A stretch of DNA of 64,000 bases. Source: Photobacterium piscicola (lineage in GTDB: Bacteria; Pseudomonadota; Gammaproteobacteria; Enterobacterales; Vibrionaceae). Shown here one piece after another: positions 46,901 to 55,768 of this stretch. A model generated the notes under the pieces. That model did not search any database. It was not told the origin of the DNA and saw only the letters and a program-made list of their open reading frames with translations. The position numbers and the translations under genes were made by a program. The DNA is taken from positions 116,198 through 180,197 of the forward strand of contig NZ_FUZI01000006.1 in assembly GCF_900166965.1 (NCBI RefSeq), written 5' to 3'. Each line of letters opens with the position of its first letter. The first letter of the stretch is position 1.

Positions 46901-47309
46901 TAATGGCGATAAAAATAACCTTCAACAACTGCGAGAGTTAGGAGGAGAATTTACCCGTTTAGCCGACAAATTAGGGGATGGTGATCATAATAAAGCTGAA
47001 ATAATTCGTCAATTATTAGTCGATGCCATGAAAGCAACCTTGGTGTTTTGGGAACAAGAATCACGTAAAAGTAAATTTGAATTAGCTGAAGAAAGTGGTT
47101 TATGGCGTGTTTATTTAGACCGTAGTACGCTTCAAACGCGTACCTTAGATAAATATCTTCAACTTGAAACGTTACCAAAAACACCCCGTTGGCGAACTGT
47201 CATTAATACCATTGATTTTGTATTAGAACGTTGTCCACAATCTAATACCTATCGCCAAGAACTCGTCATTATGCGGGATAAGTTACATCATATCATTAGT
47301 CATAACTAA
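43932..47309 (+). CDS. chiS: Chitin-utilisation hybrid sensor kinase ChiS
   Basis: An 1125-residue membrane hybrid kinase. A first helix (about 15-32), a large periplasmic domain (33-350), a second helix (about 353-372) and a HAMP linker lead to HisKA with His463 (TSHELRTPLHG) and HATPase. A receiver with Asp766 (LVLLDIMMPE) and a PAS-like segment follow, and the C-terminus is alpha-helical. In Vibrio cholerae ChiS is held off by the periplasmic chitooligosaccharide-binding protein and itself binds DNA through its C-terminus to activate the chitobiose operon. Length (1129 there) and position beside that operon agree. No separate response regulator is nearby. Confidence 0.93.
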   Translation: MQNTKRFKRLQHTLMLAFLVLSITPLILSALYFLNSHTKDLAEQSISHLASLRDNKQKQLQSFFAAKESEVKSFARSELSNNSGGRFYGLVGAFHQLGNIDSQLDAQGRAHYFNSTLTTKSDQTANSGYLGHERYRLMFKRYNAVYNEYLKRSDFKDIMLVDISGDVVYSVKNHNLFGVNLLAKKTSHSALQQTFKAIKEKTQQSPNNPEQVPVVFTDFSANSHSNETTAWFAAPIIQQGYLHSYVFMELSNQKITELIKDNTKHIQTLLVGTDHKLRFETQPKLPIQLQSQSIDQALAGKSGIGSFINYDNIPVLGAFSPLNILDHHWALVVELPEKEAFARIFELEKIFVAAMVTAIILVIISSHWLSNSITAPLLRLTWAAEKASGGDLEQKIDGTERHDEIGRLAISFARMQRSIREKIGLIRQQNKELEHNLTIIRQQNNELQTADKMKDEFLATTSHELRTPLHGMVGIAESLLAGANGALHQSQRRQLEMIINSGQRLTTLVDDLLDYHKMRYGDLDINHQAVDMSVAIRLVLELSSHLLGNKPIRIINQIPTDLPLVDADEQRLEQVLYNLVGNAIKYTSEGKIILSATILEHQLRIQVVDTGQGIPSEQLEHIFEPLIQANTGSANYRQGAGLGLSISRQLIELMGGRLYVSSQPMVGTTFSFTLNLANANQIAAMAANPNKNHFKAPLLNMANYDASDLPENPDGELLLVVDDEPVNLQILTNFLRLAGYRVQTAESGPQALALITEQQPDLVLLDIMMPEMSGYEVCNKLRKTHSMLALPIIMLSALGQVQDRLKGFECGANDYLTKPFNKEELIARIRAYLQAGKTEIERQKNQALEQEIHRREQVEIGLIETQSRLLGLLDSTNEAIICVQHEGRIRYANSAAGKLFKRTPELLERYTIDDILATPLPAAVADNHHFNGQLSYYIGDHKQQLMTDVINLPIESGLKQMFVFDSQGPSADHRINLLENAIDVLSEFAFNGDKNNLQQLRELGGEFTRLADKLGDGDHNKAEIIRQLLVDAMKATLVFWEQESRKSKFELAEESGLWRVYLDRSTLQTRTLDKYLQLETLPKTPRWRTVINTIDFVLERCPQSNTYRQELVIMRDKLHHIISHN

Positions 47310-47336
47310 CCCTAATTACCGTCATAATAGCGTCCC

Positions 47337-47362
47337 AAAAGGCTCTCTCAGAGCCTTTTTTA
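47337..47362 (+). terminator. Terminator of chiS
   Basis: GGCTCT and AGAGCC around CTC, followed by a T-run; 30 bases after the stop. It separates chiS from the operon. Confidence 0.88.
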
Positions 47363-47564
47363 TTATCTATATTATATCAACGACCATTCTCAGACGGCTC
47401 AATAGCACGATGATATGATTCAAACTCCCCCCTTTGTTGACACCACTATTCATGTCTTTGGTGTGCCACTATCACTTTTTTAATCTTTGAAATAATCCCG
47501 TTTGAATGCCTATAAATGATCAAGGTCACACTATCATTAGTGGTCAAAATTAAATCATATTCAT

Positions 47565-47588
47565 CAAAAAGCGCCATTCTTCGGCGCT
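47565..47588 (-). terminator. Minus-strand terminator-like hairpin in chiS-cbp gap
   Basis: On the minus strand AGCGCC pairs with GGCGCT around GAAGAAT and runs into TTTTT. No minus-strand gene ends here, so it may close a small RNA transcribed divergently from the operon promoter region. Confidence 0.45.
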
Positions 47589-47843
47589 AAAAATAAATTC
47601 TTTTAGTTTATGAGAACCGAATCACAACAAACTAACAGCCAAAAATTTCCGTATAAAAATAAGCAAAAAAAACCATATGCGTTACATCACATCACGTAAA
47701 ATAAAAATTAACCCCCCCTATTTTAAAAGAATAAATAAAGTAGTGAGCACTAACACTACAAATGTAACAACGACTTTCATATGTGATACTAAGCACGCTA
47801 TTTACTAACTGCTCAATCACGTAAAACAATGAAATTAACACTT

Positions 47844-47895
47844 TTGACGGCAACAATTGTTTTTTTGACGTTTTTGACGGGCGACCACATTGACG
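47844..47895 (+). repeat. Four TTGACG repeats upstream of cbp
   Basis: TTGACG occurs at 47844, 47865, 47874 and 47890, three of them preceded by T-runs and two followed by another G. Clustering in a 52-base stretch upstream of a regulated operon suggests a multimeric protein-binding site. The match to any known regulator is not established. Confidence 0.5.
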
Positions 47896-48055
47896 ATTTA
47901 ACCAATACAGCCAATATTGAAGCCACTGAGAGCCTACAAGGCCATTCAATGGTTCAGCGTTACTCAGGTTCCAATGAAGTAGGTTTACAGCGCTCCAATG
48001 ACGGAGCTAATTTTTATTTCCATTAGTGAAACAGAGCTAAGAGTAAGGAACAGCT

Positions 48056-49732
48056 ATGCTTGCCAATATAAACAAAACTAAGTTAGCACTTGCAGTTGTT
48101 GCTGCAGCAACCGCTTTTACAGCACCCGTTGCTACTGCATCAGAAAAAAGCCAGCTAACAATCGTACCTGATTTCTACCCTACAATGGTGCGTAACTTTA
48201 ACCCGTTTTTAGCAACAAACCTTCGCACAACAACTGAGTTCGTTTATGAGCCATTGGTAATCTTTAACCAAATGCAAGGTAACGAGCCTGTTATGCGTTT
48301 GGCGAAAGACTACTACATGTCTGACGACCTAATGAAGGTAACATTTGAAATTCGTGATGGCGTAAAATGGTCTGATGGTAAAGCATTCACTGCTGGTGAT
48401 GTTGTTTACTCTTTTGACTTAGTAAAAAACAAGCCAGAGCTAGATCAAATCGGTATCAACAAGTGGGTTAAATCAGTTAAGCAAGACGGTAACAAAGTTA
48501 TCTTTGAACTAACTGCTGCAAACTCAAACGTTCCATTTGAAATTTCAAAAGTACCTGTTGTTCCTAAGCACATCTGGAGCAAAGTTAAGAACCCTACAAC
48601 GTTCACTAACGAAAACCCTGTAGGTACTGGCCCATTTACTGAGATCGACACATTTACTCCTCAGCTTTATGTTCAATGTCGTAACCCTAACTACTGGGAT
48701 AACGCGAACCTAGAAGTTGATTGTTTACGTGTTCCTCAAATTGCAAACAACGACCAACTACTAACTAAGATCATCAACTCTGAGCTAGATTGGACGTCAT
48801 CATTCATTCCTGATATCGACAGCACTTATGCTGCAGCAAATCCAAACCACAAATACTGGTACCCTGCTGCTGGCACAATGTCATTCATGTTGAACTACAA
48901 ATCGCCAAAAGCAGGTAACAACGAAGCAATCAACAATGTTGACTTCCGTCGTGCGTTCTCTATGGCAATTGACCGTCAAACTATCATCGACATCGCGTTC
49001 TATGGTGCTGGTACACCAAACGATTACGCTTCAGGTCTAGGTGATAGCTTCAAATCATGGTCTGACGAAGCTGTACATAATGAGTACAAAGCTTTCAACA
49101 CATACAACATCAAAGGCGCTAAAGATCTTCTAGCTAAAGCTGGCTTTAAAGACCTTGATGGTGATGGATTTGTTGAGTCACCAAAAGGTGAGAAAATTGA
49201 GCTTGAAGTTCAATCACCAAACGGCTGGACTGACTTCAACAACACTGTACAACTAGGTGTTGAGCAGCTTCAAGAAGCGGGGATCAATGCGAAAGCACGT
49301 ACTCCTGACTTTGCTGTATACAATGAATCAATGCTGAAAGGCACTTACGATGTAGCATTTACTAACTACTTCCACGGTGCAGATCCACACCTATACTGGG
49401 ACAGTGCGTACAACTCACGTCTACAGAAAGGTGACGGTATGCCACGTTTCGCTATGCATTACTTCAAGAATGCACAGTTAGATTCGCTACTAGACAGCTT
49501 CTACAAAACGGCTGATAAGGGTGAGCAAATCAAGATTGCTCATAGCATTCAGAAAATCATTGCTGAGAACCAAGTAACAATCCCAGTAATCTCTGGTGCT
49601 AACAACTTCCAATACAATGAAGCTCGCTTTACTGGTTGGTGGAATGAGAAGAACCCTAAAGGTCGTCCAATGGTATGGGCTGGTGTTCAAGAGCGTCTAC
49701 TTCAAGTTCTAGACCTAAAACCAAAAGCGTAA
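48056..49732 (+). CDS. cbp: Periplasmic chitooligosaccharide-binding protein (SBP family 5)
   Basis: A 558-residue solute-binding protein of the peptide/nickel (family 5) class. The signal peptide covers about residues 1-28 (cleavage after VATA). The family block VTFEIRDGVKWSDGKAFTAGDVVYSF is near residues 95-120. In Vibrio CBP captures chitin oligosaccharides for the ABC importer, and its unliganded form keeps ChiS inactive. It is the first gene of the operon, with highly optimised codons that imply abundance, and a strong hairpin follows its stop. The symbol is the trivial name used in Vibrio. Confidence 0.93.
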   Translation: MLANINKTKLALAVVAAATAFTAPVATASEKSQLTIVPDFYPTMVRNFNPFLATNLRTTTEFVYEPLVIFNQMQGNEPVMRLAKDYYMSDDLMKVTFEIRDGVKWSDGKAFTAGDVVYSFDLVKNKPELDQIGINKWVKSVKQDGNKVIFELTAANSNVPFEISKVPVVPKHIWSKVKNPTTFTNENPVGTGPFTEIDTFTPQLYVQCRNPNYWDNANLEVDCLRVPQIANNDQLLTKIINSELDWTSSFIPDIDSTYAAANPNHKYWYPAAGTMSFMLNYKSPKAGNNEAINNVDFRRAFSMAIDRQTIIDIAFYGAGTPNDYASGLGDSFKSWSDEAVHNEYKAFNTYNIKGAKDLLAKAGFKDLDGDGFVESPKGEKIELEVQSPNGWTDFNNTVQLGVEQLQEAGINAKARTPDFAVYNESMLKGTYDVAFTNYFHGADPHLYWDSAYNSRLQKGDGMPRFAMHYFKNAQLDSLLDSFYKTADKGEQIKIAHSIQKIIAENQVTIPVISGANNFQYNEARFTGWWNEKNPKGRPMVWAGVQERLLQVLDLKPKA

Positions 49733-49747
49733 TATCTGCTTAAATTT

Positions 49748-49770
49748 GCGGTGCACGCCTTGTGCACCGC
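49748..49770 (+). other. Intra-operon hairpin after cbp
   Basis: GCGGTGCAC (49748-49756) pairs perfectly with GTGCACCGC (49762-49770) around a 5-base loop. There is no U-run, so it more likely protects the 3' end of a cbp message or slows polymerase than terminates fully. It marks the step between the abundant binding protein and the permeases. Confidence 0.7.
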
Positions 49771-49878
49771 CTCTTCCCTCTAATCCTTTTTGCAATCAAA
49801 GGTATGGCGTTTTCGTCAGGGGGTTTTACGTCCTGAATTCAGCTCAGGAAGGCAAGCTGGATGTGTAAGGTGTGAGTT

Positions 49879-50865
49879 ATGGGATTCTTTTTACGTCGTT
49901 TATCGTTTTATTTTATCGCGTTAATTTTCGCGGCAACGCTAAACTTTATTCTTCCGCGTGCGATGCCAGGTGACCCAGTTACCATGATGTTCGCAAACGC
50001 AACTGCACAGGTAACCCCTGAGCGTATCGCTGCTATGCAGAAACTATTAGGTTTTGTTGATGGCCCTTGGTACGAGCAATACTACACGTATATAGCGAAC
50101 GTATTTACTTGGAACCTTGGTACTTCAATCAAATTTTATCCATTGTCAGTAAATGACTTACTCGGTGGTGCAATTGGTTGGTCACTATTTCTAGCCGGTT
50201 CTGCAGTAATTATTTCATTCTGTGTTGGTTCTGTATTTGGTATTTTTGCAGCATGGAAACGTGGCAGTAGCTACGATACTTTCATCTCTCCTGGCATGTT
50301 AGTTGTGCAAGCCGTTCCACCTGTTGTAATCGCGATGTTAGTCATGTTTACCTTTGCTATCGGCTTACAGTGGTTCCCTACAGGTAACGCATATACCGCA
50401 GGTTTAACCCCGGATTGGAGCAGCTTCGCATTCTATAAAGATGTGCTCTACCATGCCGCCCTACCTCTTTTCTGTGCCACTATTATTCAAATTGGCGGTT
50501 TTCTAATTGGCATGCGTAACAACATGATTAACTTGCTAAATGAAGACTACATCACCATGGCAAAAGGAAAAGGCCTGAGTGAAAACCGTGTGGTATTCAA
50601 CTACGCAGCACGAAATGCAATGCTACCAAGTGTTACCGCGCTATCAATGGCGTTAGGTATGGCTATCGGTGGTCAGTTAATTATCGAAATGATTTTCAAC
50701 TATCCAGGTCTGGGTACGGTGATGCTAAACGCAATCCATGCGCGTGATTACCAAGTACTGCAAGGTCAGTTACTTATTATGACTATGTTTATGTTGTTCT
50801 TTAACTTTATGGCCGACATCCTAATCGTTGCGCTAGACCCTCGTCTACGTAAAGGAGGCAAGTAA
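49879..50865 (+). CDS. Chitooligosaccharide ABC transporter permease 1 (DppB-like)
   Basis: A 328-residue BPD-type inner-membrane permease with about six helices. The N-terminal FILPRAMPGDPVTMMFANA is typical of DppB/OppB proteins. The EAA loop contacting the ATPase lies near MAKGKGLSENRVVFNYAARNAMLPSV. AAGG precedes the ATG. It works with the next permease and two ATPases to import chitobiose and longer oligosaccharides handed over by CBP. Confidence 0.92.
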   Translation: MGFFLRRLSFYFIALIFAATLNFILPRAMPGDPVTMMFANATAQVTPERIAAMQKLLGFVDGPWYEQYYTYIANVFTWNLGTSIKFYPLSVNDLLGGAIGWSLFLAGSAVIISFCVGSVFGIFAAWKRGSSYDTFISPGMLVVQAVPPVVIAMLVMFTFAIGLQWFPTGNAYTAGLTPDWSSFAFYKDVLYHAALPLFCATIIQIGGFLIGMRNNMINLLNEDYITMAKGKGLSENRVVFNYAARNAMLPSVTALSMALGMAIGGQLIIEMIFNYPGLGTVMLNAIHARDYQVLQGQLLIMTMFMLFFNFMADILIVALDPRLRKGGK

Positions 50866-50867
50866 TC

Positions 50868-51896
50868 ATGAAAGGCTTATTTAAATTACTCTCTAGCAAC
50901 CCGAAAGCAATGTTTGGTCTTGGCATTATTATCATTTTCATTCTAACAGCGCTATTTGCACCTTTTATTACCCAATATTCACCAGACAAAAGAACCGGTA
51001 ATCCACATGAATACCCTGCTTTTGTTGTAAAAGCTGCGCAAGATAATCCAGAAGGTTGGATCGCTAAAAACTTGGCAACCAACAAACGTACGTTATTAAT
51101 GTCAAAAGATGCTGATCACGTACTCGGTACTTCTCGTATGGGTCGTGACATCTGGTCTCAACTTGTTTATGGCGCACGTACATCATTAGCTGTTGGCTTT
51201 GGTGCTGGTCTATTAGTGTGCTTCCTAGCCACAATTATCGGTATTTCAGCAGGTTACTTTGGTGGGCGAGTCGATGAATTCCTCACCGCATGTATGAATA
51301 TCATGTTGGTAATGCCACAACTGCCGATTCTATTTGTTATCGCCGCGTTTGTTGGCCAAGCAGGACCATTAACCATTGCCATTGTAATTGCGGTCACCTC
51401 TTGGGCATGGGGCGCACGTGTTGTACGCGCACAAACCCTATCAATTAGAGAAAAAGAATTTGTAAAAGCCGCTGAAGTATTAGGTGAATCGTCTCCTCGT
51501 ATCATTTTCGTTGAGATTCTTCCTAACCTTATCTCTATCGTTGGTGCGAGCTTTATCGGTTCGGTGATGTATGCGATTAACGTAGAAGCAACTCTCTCAT
51601 TCTTAGGCCTAGGCGATCCAAATGGCATTAGTTGGGGCGTAATGTTGTACAACGTTCAAACATCATCTTCAATGTTAGTCGGCGCTTGGTGGGAAGTATT
51701 AGCACCTTGTATCGCACTGATATTTATCGCGATTGGCCTTGCTATGTTGAACTTCGCAGTCGATGAAATTGCGAACCCACAGTTACGTTCACATAAAGGC
51801 ATGCGTCGTTGGAAAAACCTGGCAAAAGAAACAGCAAAACAAGCACAACCGGTTGAAGCTATCCCTCAACCAGCACTAGAAGGCGGGACTAAATAA
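50868..51896 (+). CDS. Chitooligosaccharide ABC transporter permease 2 (DppC-like)
   Basis: A 342-residue BPD-type permease. An N-terminal helix (about 18-38) and a periplasmic insertion precede the GTSRMGRDIWSQLVYGARTSLAVGF block of DppC-like proteins. The EAA loop lies near EKEFVKAAEVLGESSPRIIFVEILPN. Its AAAGGAGG ribosome site lies in the last codons of the upstream permease; two bases separate the genes. The last base overlaps the next start. Confidence 0.92.
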   Translation: MKGLFKLLSSNPKAMFGLGIIIIFILTALFAPFITQYSPDKRTGNPHEYPAFVVKAAQDNPEGWIAKNLATNKRTLLMSKDADHVLGTSRMGRDIWSQLVYGARTSLAVGFGAGLLVCFLATIIGISAGYFGGRVDEFLTACMNIMLVMPQLPILFVIAAFVGQAGPLTIAIVIAVTSWAWGARVVRAQTLSIREKEFVKAAEVLGESSPRIIFVEILPNLISIVGASFIGSVMYAINVEATLSFLGLGDPNGISWGVMLYNVQTSSSMLVGAWWEVLAPCIALIFIAIGLAMLNFAVDEIANPQLRSHKGMRRWKNLAKETAKQAQPVEAIPQPALEGGTK

Positions 51897-52870
51897 TGAC
51901 CGATCCACAAATCTCAATTCGTAATTTATGTGTTGATTATATTACTGATGCTGGCGATGTCCGTGCAGTTAATAATGTTAGCTTTGATATTGGTAAGGGT
52001 GAAGTTTTTGGTCTAGCCGGTGAATCAGGCTGTGGTAAATCAACCGTTGCATTTTCACTGATGCGTCTACATAAGCCACCAGCATTCATTACCGGTGGTG
52101 AGGTAATCTTTGACGGTCATGGTGATATTTTGAAGAAAACGGATATGGCAATGTCAGCCTTCCGTTGGAGCGAAATGTCAATGGTATTCCAAAGTGCGAT
52201 GAATGCCTTGAACCCTGTATTAACCATGGAAGAGCAATTTTGTGATGTGATCATGCGTCACACCACCATGAACCGTAAGCAAGCGATTCGCCGTGCTGAA
52301 GGATTATTAGAGATTGTTGATATTCACCCAAGTCGTTTACGTGATTATCCACACCAGTTTTCAGGCGGTATGCGTCAACGTTTAGTTATCGCAATTGCAC
52401 TGGCGCTAAATCCAAAAATGATCATCATGGATGAGCCAACAACCGCACTTGATGTAGTGGTTCAACGTGAAATTCTACAAAAAATTTATGCATTAAAAGA
52501 AGAATTTGGCTTCTCAATTTTATTTATTACTCATGATTTATCACTGATGGTCGAGTTCTCTGATCGTATCGGCATCATGTACTCAGGGGAATTAATTGAA
52601 GTTGCACCATCAAAACAAATTCTTGAAACACCGTACCACCCATACACCGAAGGCTTGGGAAGTTCATTCCCGCCATTAACAGGCCCTAAAACACGTTTAA
52701 CAGGCATTCCAGGTAATCCATTGAATTTACTTGAAATACCACAAGGTTGTCGCTTTCAAGCTCGCTGTGGAAAAACCCACCCAGCGTGTTTCAGTACGCC
52801 AACTCAGTTAAGCCAGATTGAACCAGGACGTTTATCAAACTGCCACCTATTTACCAATACAGGTAACTAG
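51896..52870 (+). CDS. Chitooligosaccharide ABC transporter ATPase 1 (DppD-like)
   Basis: A 324-residue ABC ATPase. Walker A GESGCGKST (about residues 42-50), Q-loop SMVFQSAMNALNP, signature FSGGMRQR and Walker B MIIMDEPTTALD are intact. A C-terminal oligopeptide-type extension has CRFQARCGKTHPACF, the Cys motif that can bind a 4Fe-4S cluster in DppD-type proteins. The TAATG overlap couples it to the permease. Confidence 0.93.
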   Translation: MTDPQISIRNLCVDYITDAGDVRAVNNVSFDIGKGEVFGLAGESGCGKSTVAFSLMRLHKPPAFITGGEVIFDGHGDILKKTDMAMSAFRWSEMSMVFQSAMNALNPVLTMEEQFCDVIMRHTTMNRKQAIRRAEGLLEIVDIHPSRLRDYPHQFSGGMRQRLVIAIALALNPKMIIMDEPTTALDVVVQREILQKIYALKEEFGFSILFITHDLSLMVEFSDRIGIMYSGELIEVAPSKQILETPYHPYTEGLGSSFPPLTGPKTRLTGIPGNPLNLLEIPQGCRFQARCGKTHPACFSTPTQLSQIEPGRLSNCHLFTNTGN

Positions 52871-52911
52871 CAGCAACACATCGCATTTATAGGCAGTATT
52901 TAGGAGACACT

Positions 52912-53907
52912 ATGAGCAAGCCTGTTGGAACACCGATTGTCGAAGGTAAAAATCTAATTAAAGATTTTTCGGTAAACAGTAACTCACTTAAAAAATCAAA
53001 GATGCGTGCAATTAACGACGTATCTTTCAAAATGTACAAAAGCCGTGGCTTAGCCGTGGTTGGCGAATCAGGCTCAGGTAAATCAACTACCGCTAAAATG
53101 ATCGCTAAAATGTATGCCCCAAGTGGCGGCCACATTGAATATTACGGGCGTGATATTCAAACTATCACCAGCCGTGATGATGTAATGAAATACCGTCAAG
53201 GGGTACAAATGGTATGGCAAGATCCGTTTGGATCATTAAACCCTACTCATACTATTTTTCACCATATAGCACGTCCATTACTGATCCATAACAAAGTGCC
53301 ATCGGGTAATAAAAAAGAACTTGAAGAAACGGTATACAACCTTCTTGAGCAAGTGGGTCTTATTCCACCAAAAGCCACCGCGGCAAAATTCCCGCACCAG
53401 CTTTCAGGCGGCCAACGTCAACGTGTCAACTTAGCCCGCAACATTGCCGTTGGCGCTGAGGTGGTACTAGCCGATGAACCAACTTCAATGCTTGATGTTT
53501 CAATCCGTGCCGGTGTTCTTAACCTGATGGAAGAGATGAAATTTGAGCGTGAAATGGCACTACTTTACATCACGCACGATATCGCAACAGCACGTTATAT
53601 CGCTGAAGATCTTGCAGTTATGTACGTTGGTCACATGGTTGAGTGGGGCGATACTGAACAAATTATCCATAATCCACAACACCCATATACCCAATTATTA
53701 GTTTCAGCAGTACCCGATCCAAGTAAATCGATTCATACCAAGTTGAAAGGTAACAAAGGTGAAATTCCACTATGGACACCTGAAAGCTTTGGTTGTCCAT
53801 TTGCGGGTCGTTGTATGCAAGCGACAGATAAATGTCGTGAGAAATTACCAGAAGTTACTCAATTATCTGATAACCACTTTGTTCGTTGTTATCTATACGA
53901 AAACTAA
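52912..53907 (+). CDS. Chitooligosaccharide ABC transporter ATPase 2 (DppF-like)
   Basis: A 331-residue ABC ATPase. Walker A GESGSGKSTT, signature LSGGQRQRVN and Walker B VVLADEPTSMLD are intact, and the C-terminal CPFAGRCMQATDKCR again carries the Cys motif. TTAGGAG lies seven bases before the ATG. Last transporter gene; a 12-bp hairpin separates it from the catabolic genes. Confidence 0.93.
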   Translation: MSKPVGTPIVEGKNLIKDFSVNSNSLKKSKMRAINDVSFKMYKSRGLAVVGESGSGKSTTAKMIAKMYAPSGGHIEYYGRDIQTITSRDDVMKYRQGVQMVWQDPFGSLNPTHTIFHHIARPLLIHNKVPSGNKKELEETVYNLLEQVGLIPPKATAAKFPHQLSGGQRQRVNLARNIAVGAEVVLADEPTSMLDVSIRAGVLNLMEEMKFEREMALLYITHDIATARYIAEDLAVMYVGHMVEWGDTEQIIHNPQHPYTQLLVSAVPDPSKSIHTKLKGNKGEIPLWTPESFGCPFAGRCMQATDKCREKLPEVTQLSDNHFVRCYLYEN

Positions 53908-53980
53908 ACAACGTTACAAAAACTAAGCACTAATAACACTTTTATTTTTATATCCATGTTATTTGTCGCACCAGCCGTTC

Positions 53981-54009
53981 AGTGATGGTTCCCATAAGGA
54001 GCCATCACT
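53981..54009 (+). other. Intra-operon hairpin between transporter and GH9 gene
   Basis: AGTGATGGTTCC (53981-53992) pairs with GGAGCCATCACT (53998-54009), 12 continuous pairs with one G-U around CATAA. There is no U-run. It ends 22 bases before the GH9 start, close to the ribosome site. Confidence 0.7.
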
Positions 54010-54031
54010 TATTCGCGACATTGGAGGCCCT

Positions 54032-55768
54032 ATGCAGCTGTTAATTAATCACCTTGGTTATGAGTGCTTTAATACAAAGCAAGCATTACTACAAACAACA
54101 TCACAAACACTGTCAGGCCAAGCCGAATTAGTGTGCAATCATACTAACCAAACTATTATGCAGCTGCCATTAACTGCATGTGGCACCACCGCACAATGGC
54201 ATACGGGCAATATTTACCAAATTGATTTTTCTGCTTGCCAAAAAGCAGGTGATTACCGTATTCGTTACGCCAATATTGAAACACCTGTTTTCAGCATTGC
54301 TGAAGGCCTATTAATGCAACGTACTTTCAGTGATGTTCTACACTATTTCAAATCACAACGTTGTAGCGGCATTTATGATCATGCCGACAGCCAAGCGCAA
54401 TTACTCAATAGCGAGACTCTCGTTGATGTTCGTGGCGGTTGGTATGATGCGTCAGGTGATGTCAGTAAATATTTAAGTCACCTTTCTTACGCTAATTATC
54501 TCAATCCTCAGCAGACACCGATGATTGTTTGGAACATGCTCAAAGCTTATGAAATTGCAGAAGATCAAGCTGATATTGCTGATTTCACTCGGGTACGTTT
54601 ATTAGAAGAAGCGTTATTTGGCGCAGACTTTTTAATACGTATGCAAAGCGATGACGGCTTCTTTTACATGACGGTGTTTGATAAATGGAGCAAGTCGCCA
54701 GCACAACGTGATATCTGCGCCTATGCAACCCAAGATGGCATCAAAACTGATGACTATCAAGCAGGTTTTCGTCAAGGTGGTGGTATTGCTATTGCCGCTT
54801 TAGCTGCCGCTGCTCGTATAACAACCTTACCATCTTGCAGTCGTATTCCTCATAGCGACAACGTGCAGAGTGAGTCATATCTGCAAGCAGCAGAACGTGG
54901 CTATTGGCACTTAAAACAACACAATATTAACTACCTCAACGATGGTACTGAAAATATCATTGATGAATACTGCGCTTTATTAGCCGCAGTAGAGCTTTAT
55001 CGCGCTACCCATCAGCAGCGTTACTTAACTGAAATGCGTGAGTGGGCGCAGCGTTTAAGCAATCGTCAAATGTCTGATGCCAATATTAACGATTATTGGT
55101 CAGCAACCGCAGATGGTAGCCGCCCTTATTTCCATGCAGCAGAAGCAGGCTTACCCGCGATTGCCTTAATGCAATATTTAGCCGCAGAGCCAGAAACAAA
55201 ACAGCAGCAACAGTTACACCCAGTTCTGGTGAATACGCTTAATTTTGAATTAACGTTAACGACTGAAGTTAATAATCCATTTGGTTATCCACGCCAATAT
55301 ACCAAAGCTGTTAATGGTGATAAGCAAACAGCATTCTTTGTCGCTCATAACAATGAATCAGGTTATTGGTGGCAAGGTGAAAATGCCCGCATTGCCTCTC
55401 TCGCGAGCATGGCTTATATGGCACAAGATCACCTCACCGATCCTAAATTAAAACAGCATCTAATGGACTATGGCCAACAGTTAATGAATTGGATTTTAGG
55501 CTTAAATCCTTTTGATATGTGCATGTTAGACGGCCATGGTCACAATAACCCTGATTACCTTCCACAACTTGGTTTTAGCAATGCTAAAGGCGGAGTGTGT
55601 AATGGCATCACATCCGGCTTTGAAAATGAACAAGATATTGCCTTTAATCCAGCAGCACAAAAAGATGACATGTTGCAAAACTGGCGTTGGGGAGAGCAAT
55701 GGATCCCTCATGGTGGTTGGTATTTATTAGCCACTGCGCTGCAATTTAAGGAACGTCACCATGGCTAA
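54032..55768 (+). CDS. GH9 family exo-beta-glucosaminidase-like enzyme
   Basis: A 578-residue family 9 glycoside hydrolase with N-terminal beta-sandwich (about 1-85) and alpha/alpha barrel. GGWYDASGDVSKYL holds the catalytic-base Asp pair, and GFENEQDIAFNP the C-terminal acid Glu. No signal peptide, so it acts in the cytosol on imported sugars. A Photobacterium family 9 enzyme of this locus type has been reported as an exo-beta-D-glucosaminidase. The start at 54032 has GGAGG five bases before; a TTG at 53963 is rejected. It overlaps the kinase gene by eight bases. Confidence 0.9.
   Translation: MQLLINHLGYECFNTKQALLQTTSQTLSGQAELVCNHTNQTIMQLPLTACGTTAQWHTGNIYQIDFSACQKAGDYRIRYANIETPVFSIAEGLLMQRTFSDVLHYFKSQRCSGIYDHADSQAQLLNSETLVDVRGGWYDASGDVSKYLSHLSYANYLNPQQTPMIVWNMLKAYEIAEDQADIADFTRVRLLEEALFGADFLIRMQSDDGFFYMTVFDKWSKSPAQRDICAYATQDGIKTDDYQAGFRQGGGIAIAALAAAARITTLPSCSRIPHSDNVQSESYLQAAERGYWHLKQHNINYLNDGTENIIDEYCALLAAVELYRATHQQRYLTEMREWAQRLSNRQMSDANINDYWSATADGSRPYFHAAEAGLPAIALMQYLAAEPETKQQQQLHPVLVNTLNFELTLTTEVNNPFGYPRQYTKAVNGDKQTAFFVAHNNESGYWWQGENARIASLASMAYMAQDHLTDPKLKQHLMDYGQQLMNWILGLNPFDMCMLDGHGHNNPDYLPQLGFSNAKGGVCNGITSGFENEQDIAFNPAAQKDDMLQNWRWGEQWIPHGGWYLLATALQFKERHHG

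Larger units (their letters stand above)
47363..48055. other. Regulatory region of the chitobiose operon
   Basis: Nearly 700 bases with no convincing protein gene. Contents, left to right: a weak CRP-like site AATGA-N6-TCACA (47515-47530), a minus-strand terminator-like hairpin (47565-47588), a run of seven C (47712-47718), a palindrome TAGTGAGCACTA (47741-47752) and four TTGACG repeats (47844-47895). An untranslated leader follows to the AGGAA ribosome site at about 48045. ChiS is expected to act here. Confidence 0.6.

Noticed and set aside
47781..47801. TGTGATACTAAGCACGC considered as a CRP site for cbp
   Set aside because: Only the left half matches; the right half (GCACG) keeps three of five bases. 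The candidate at 47515 is not strong either.
47829..48026. 65-codon frame upstream of cbp with a hydrophobic, signal-like start (MKLTLLTATIVFLTFLTG)
   Set aside because: No ribosome site before the ATG; the hydrophobic start is coded by the TTGACG/T-run repeat cluster; it ends in the cbp leader. Kept as possible but unlikely.
53963..54031. TTG-initiated N-terminal extension of the GH9 enzyme
   Set aside because: The extension runs through the intercistronic hairpin, has no ribosome site and is unlike the family N-terminus; ATG 54032 has GGAGG.
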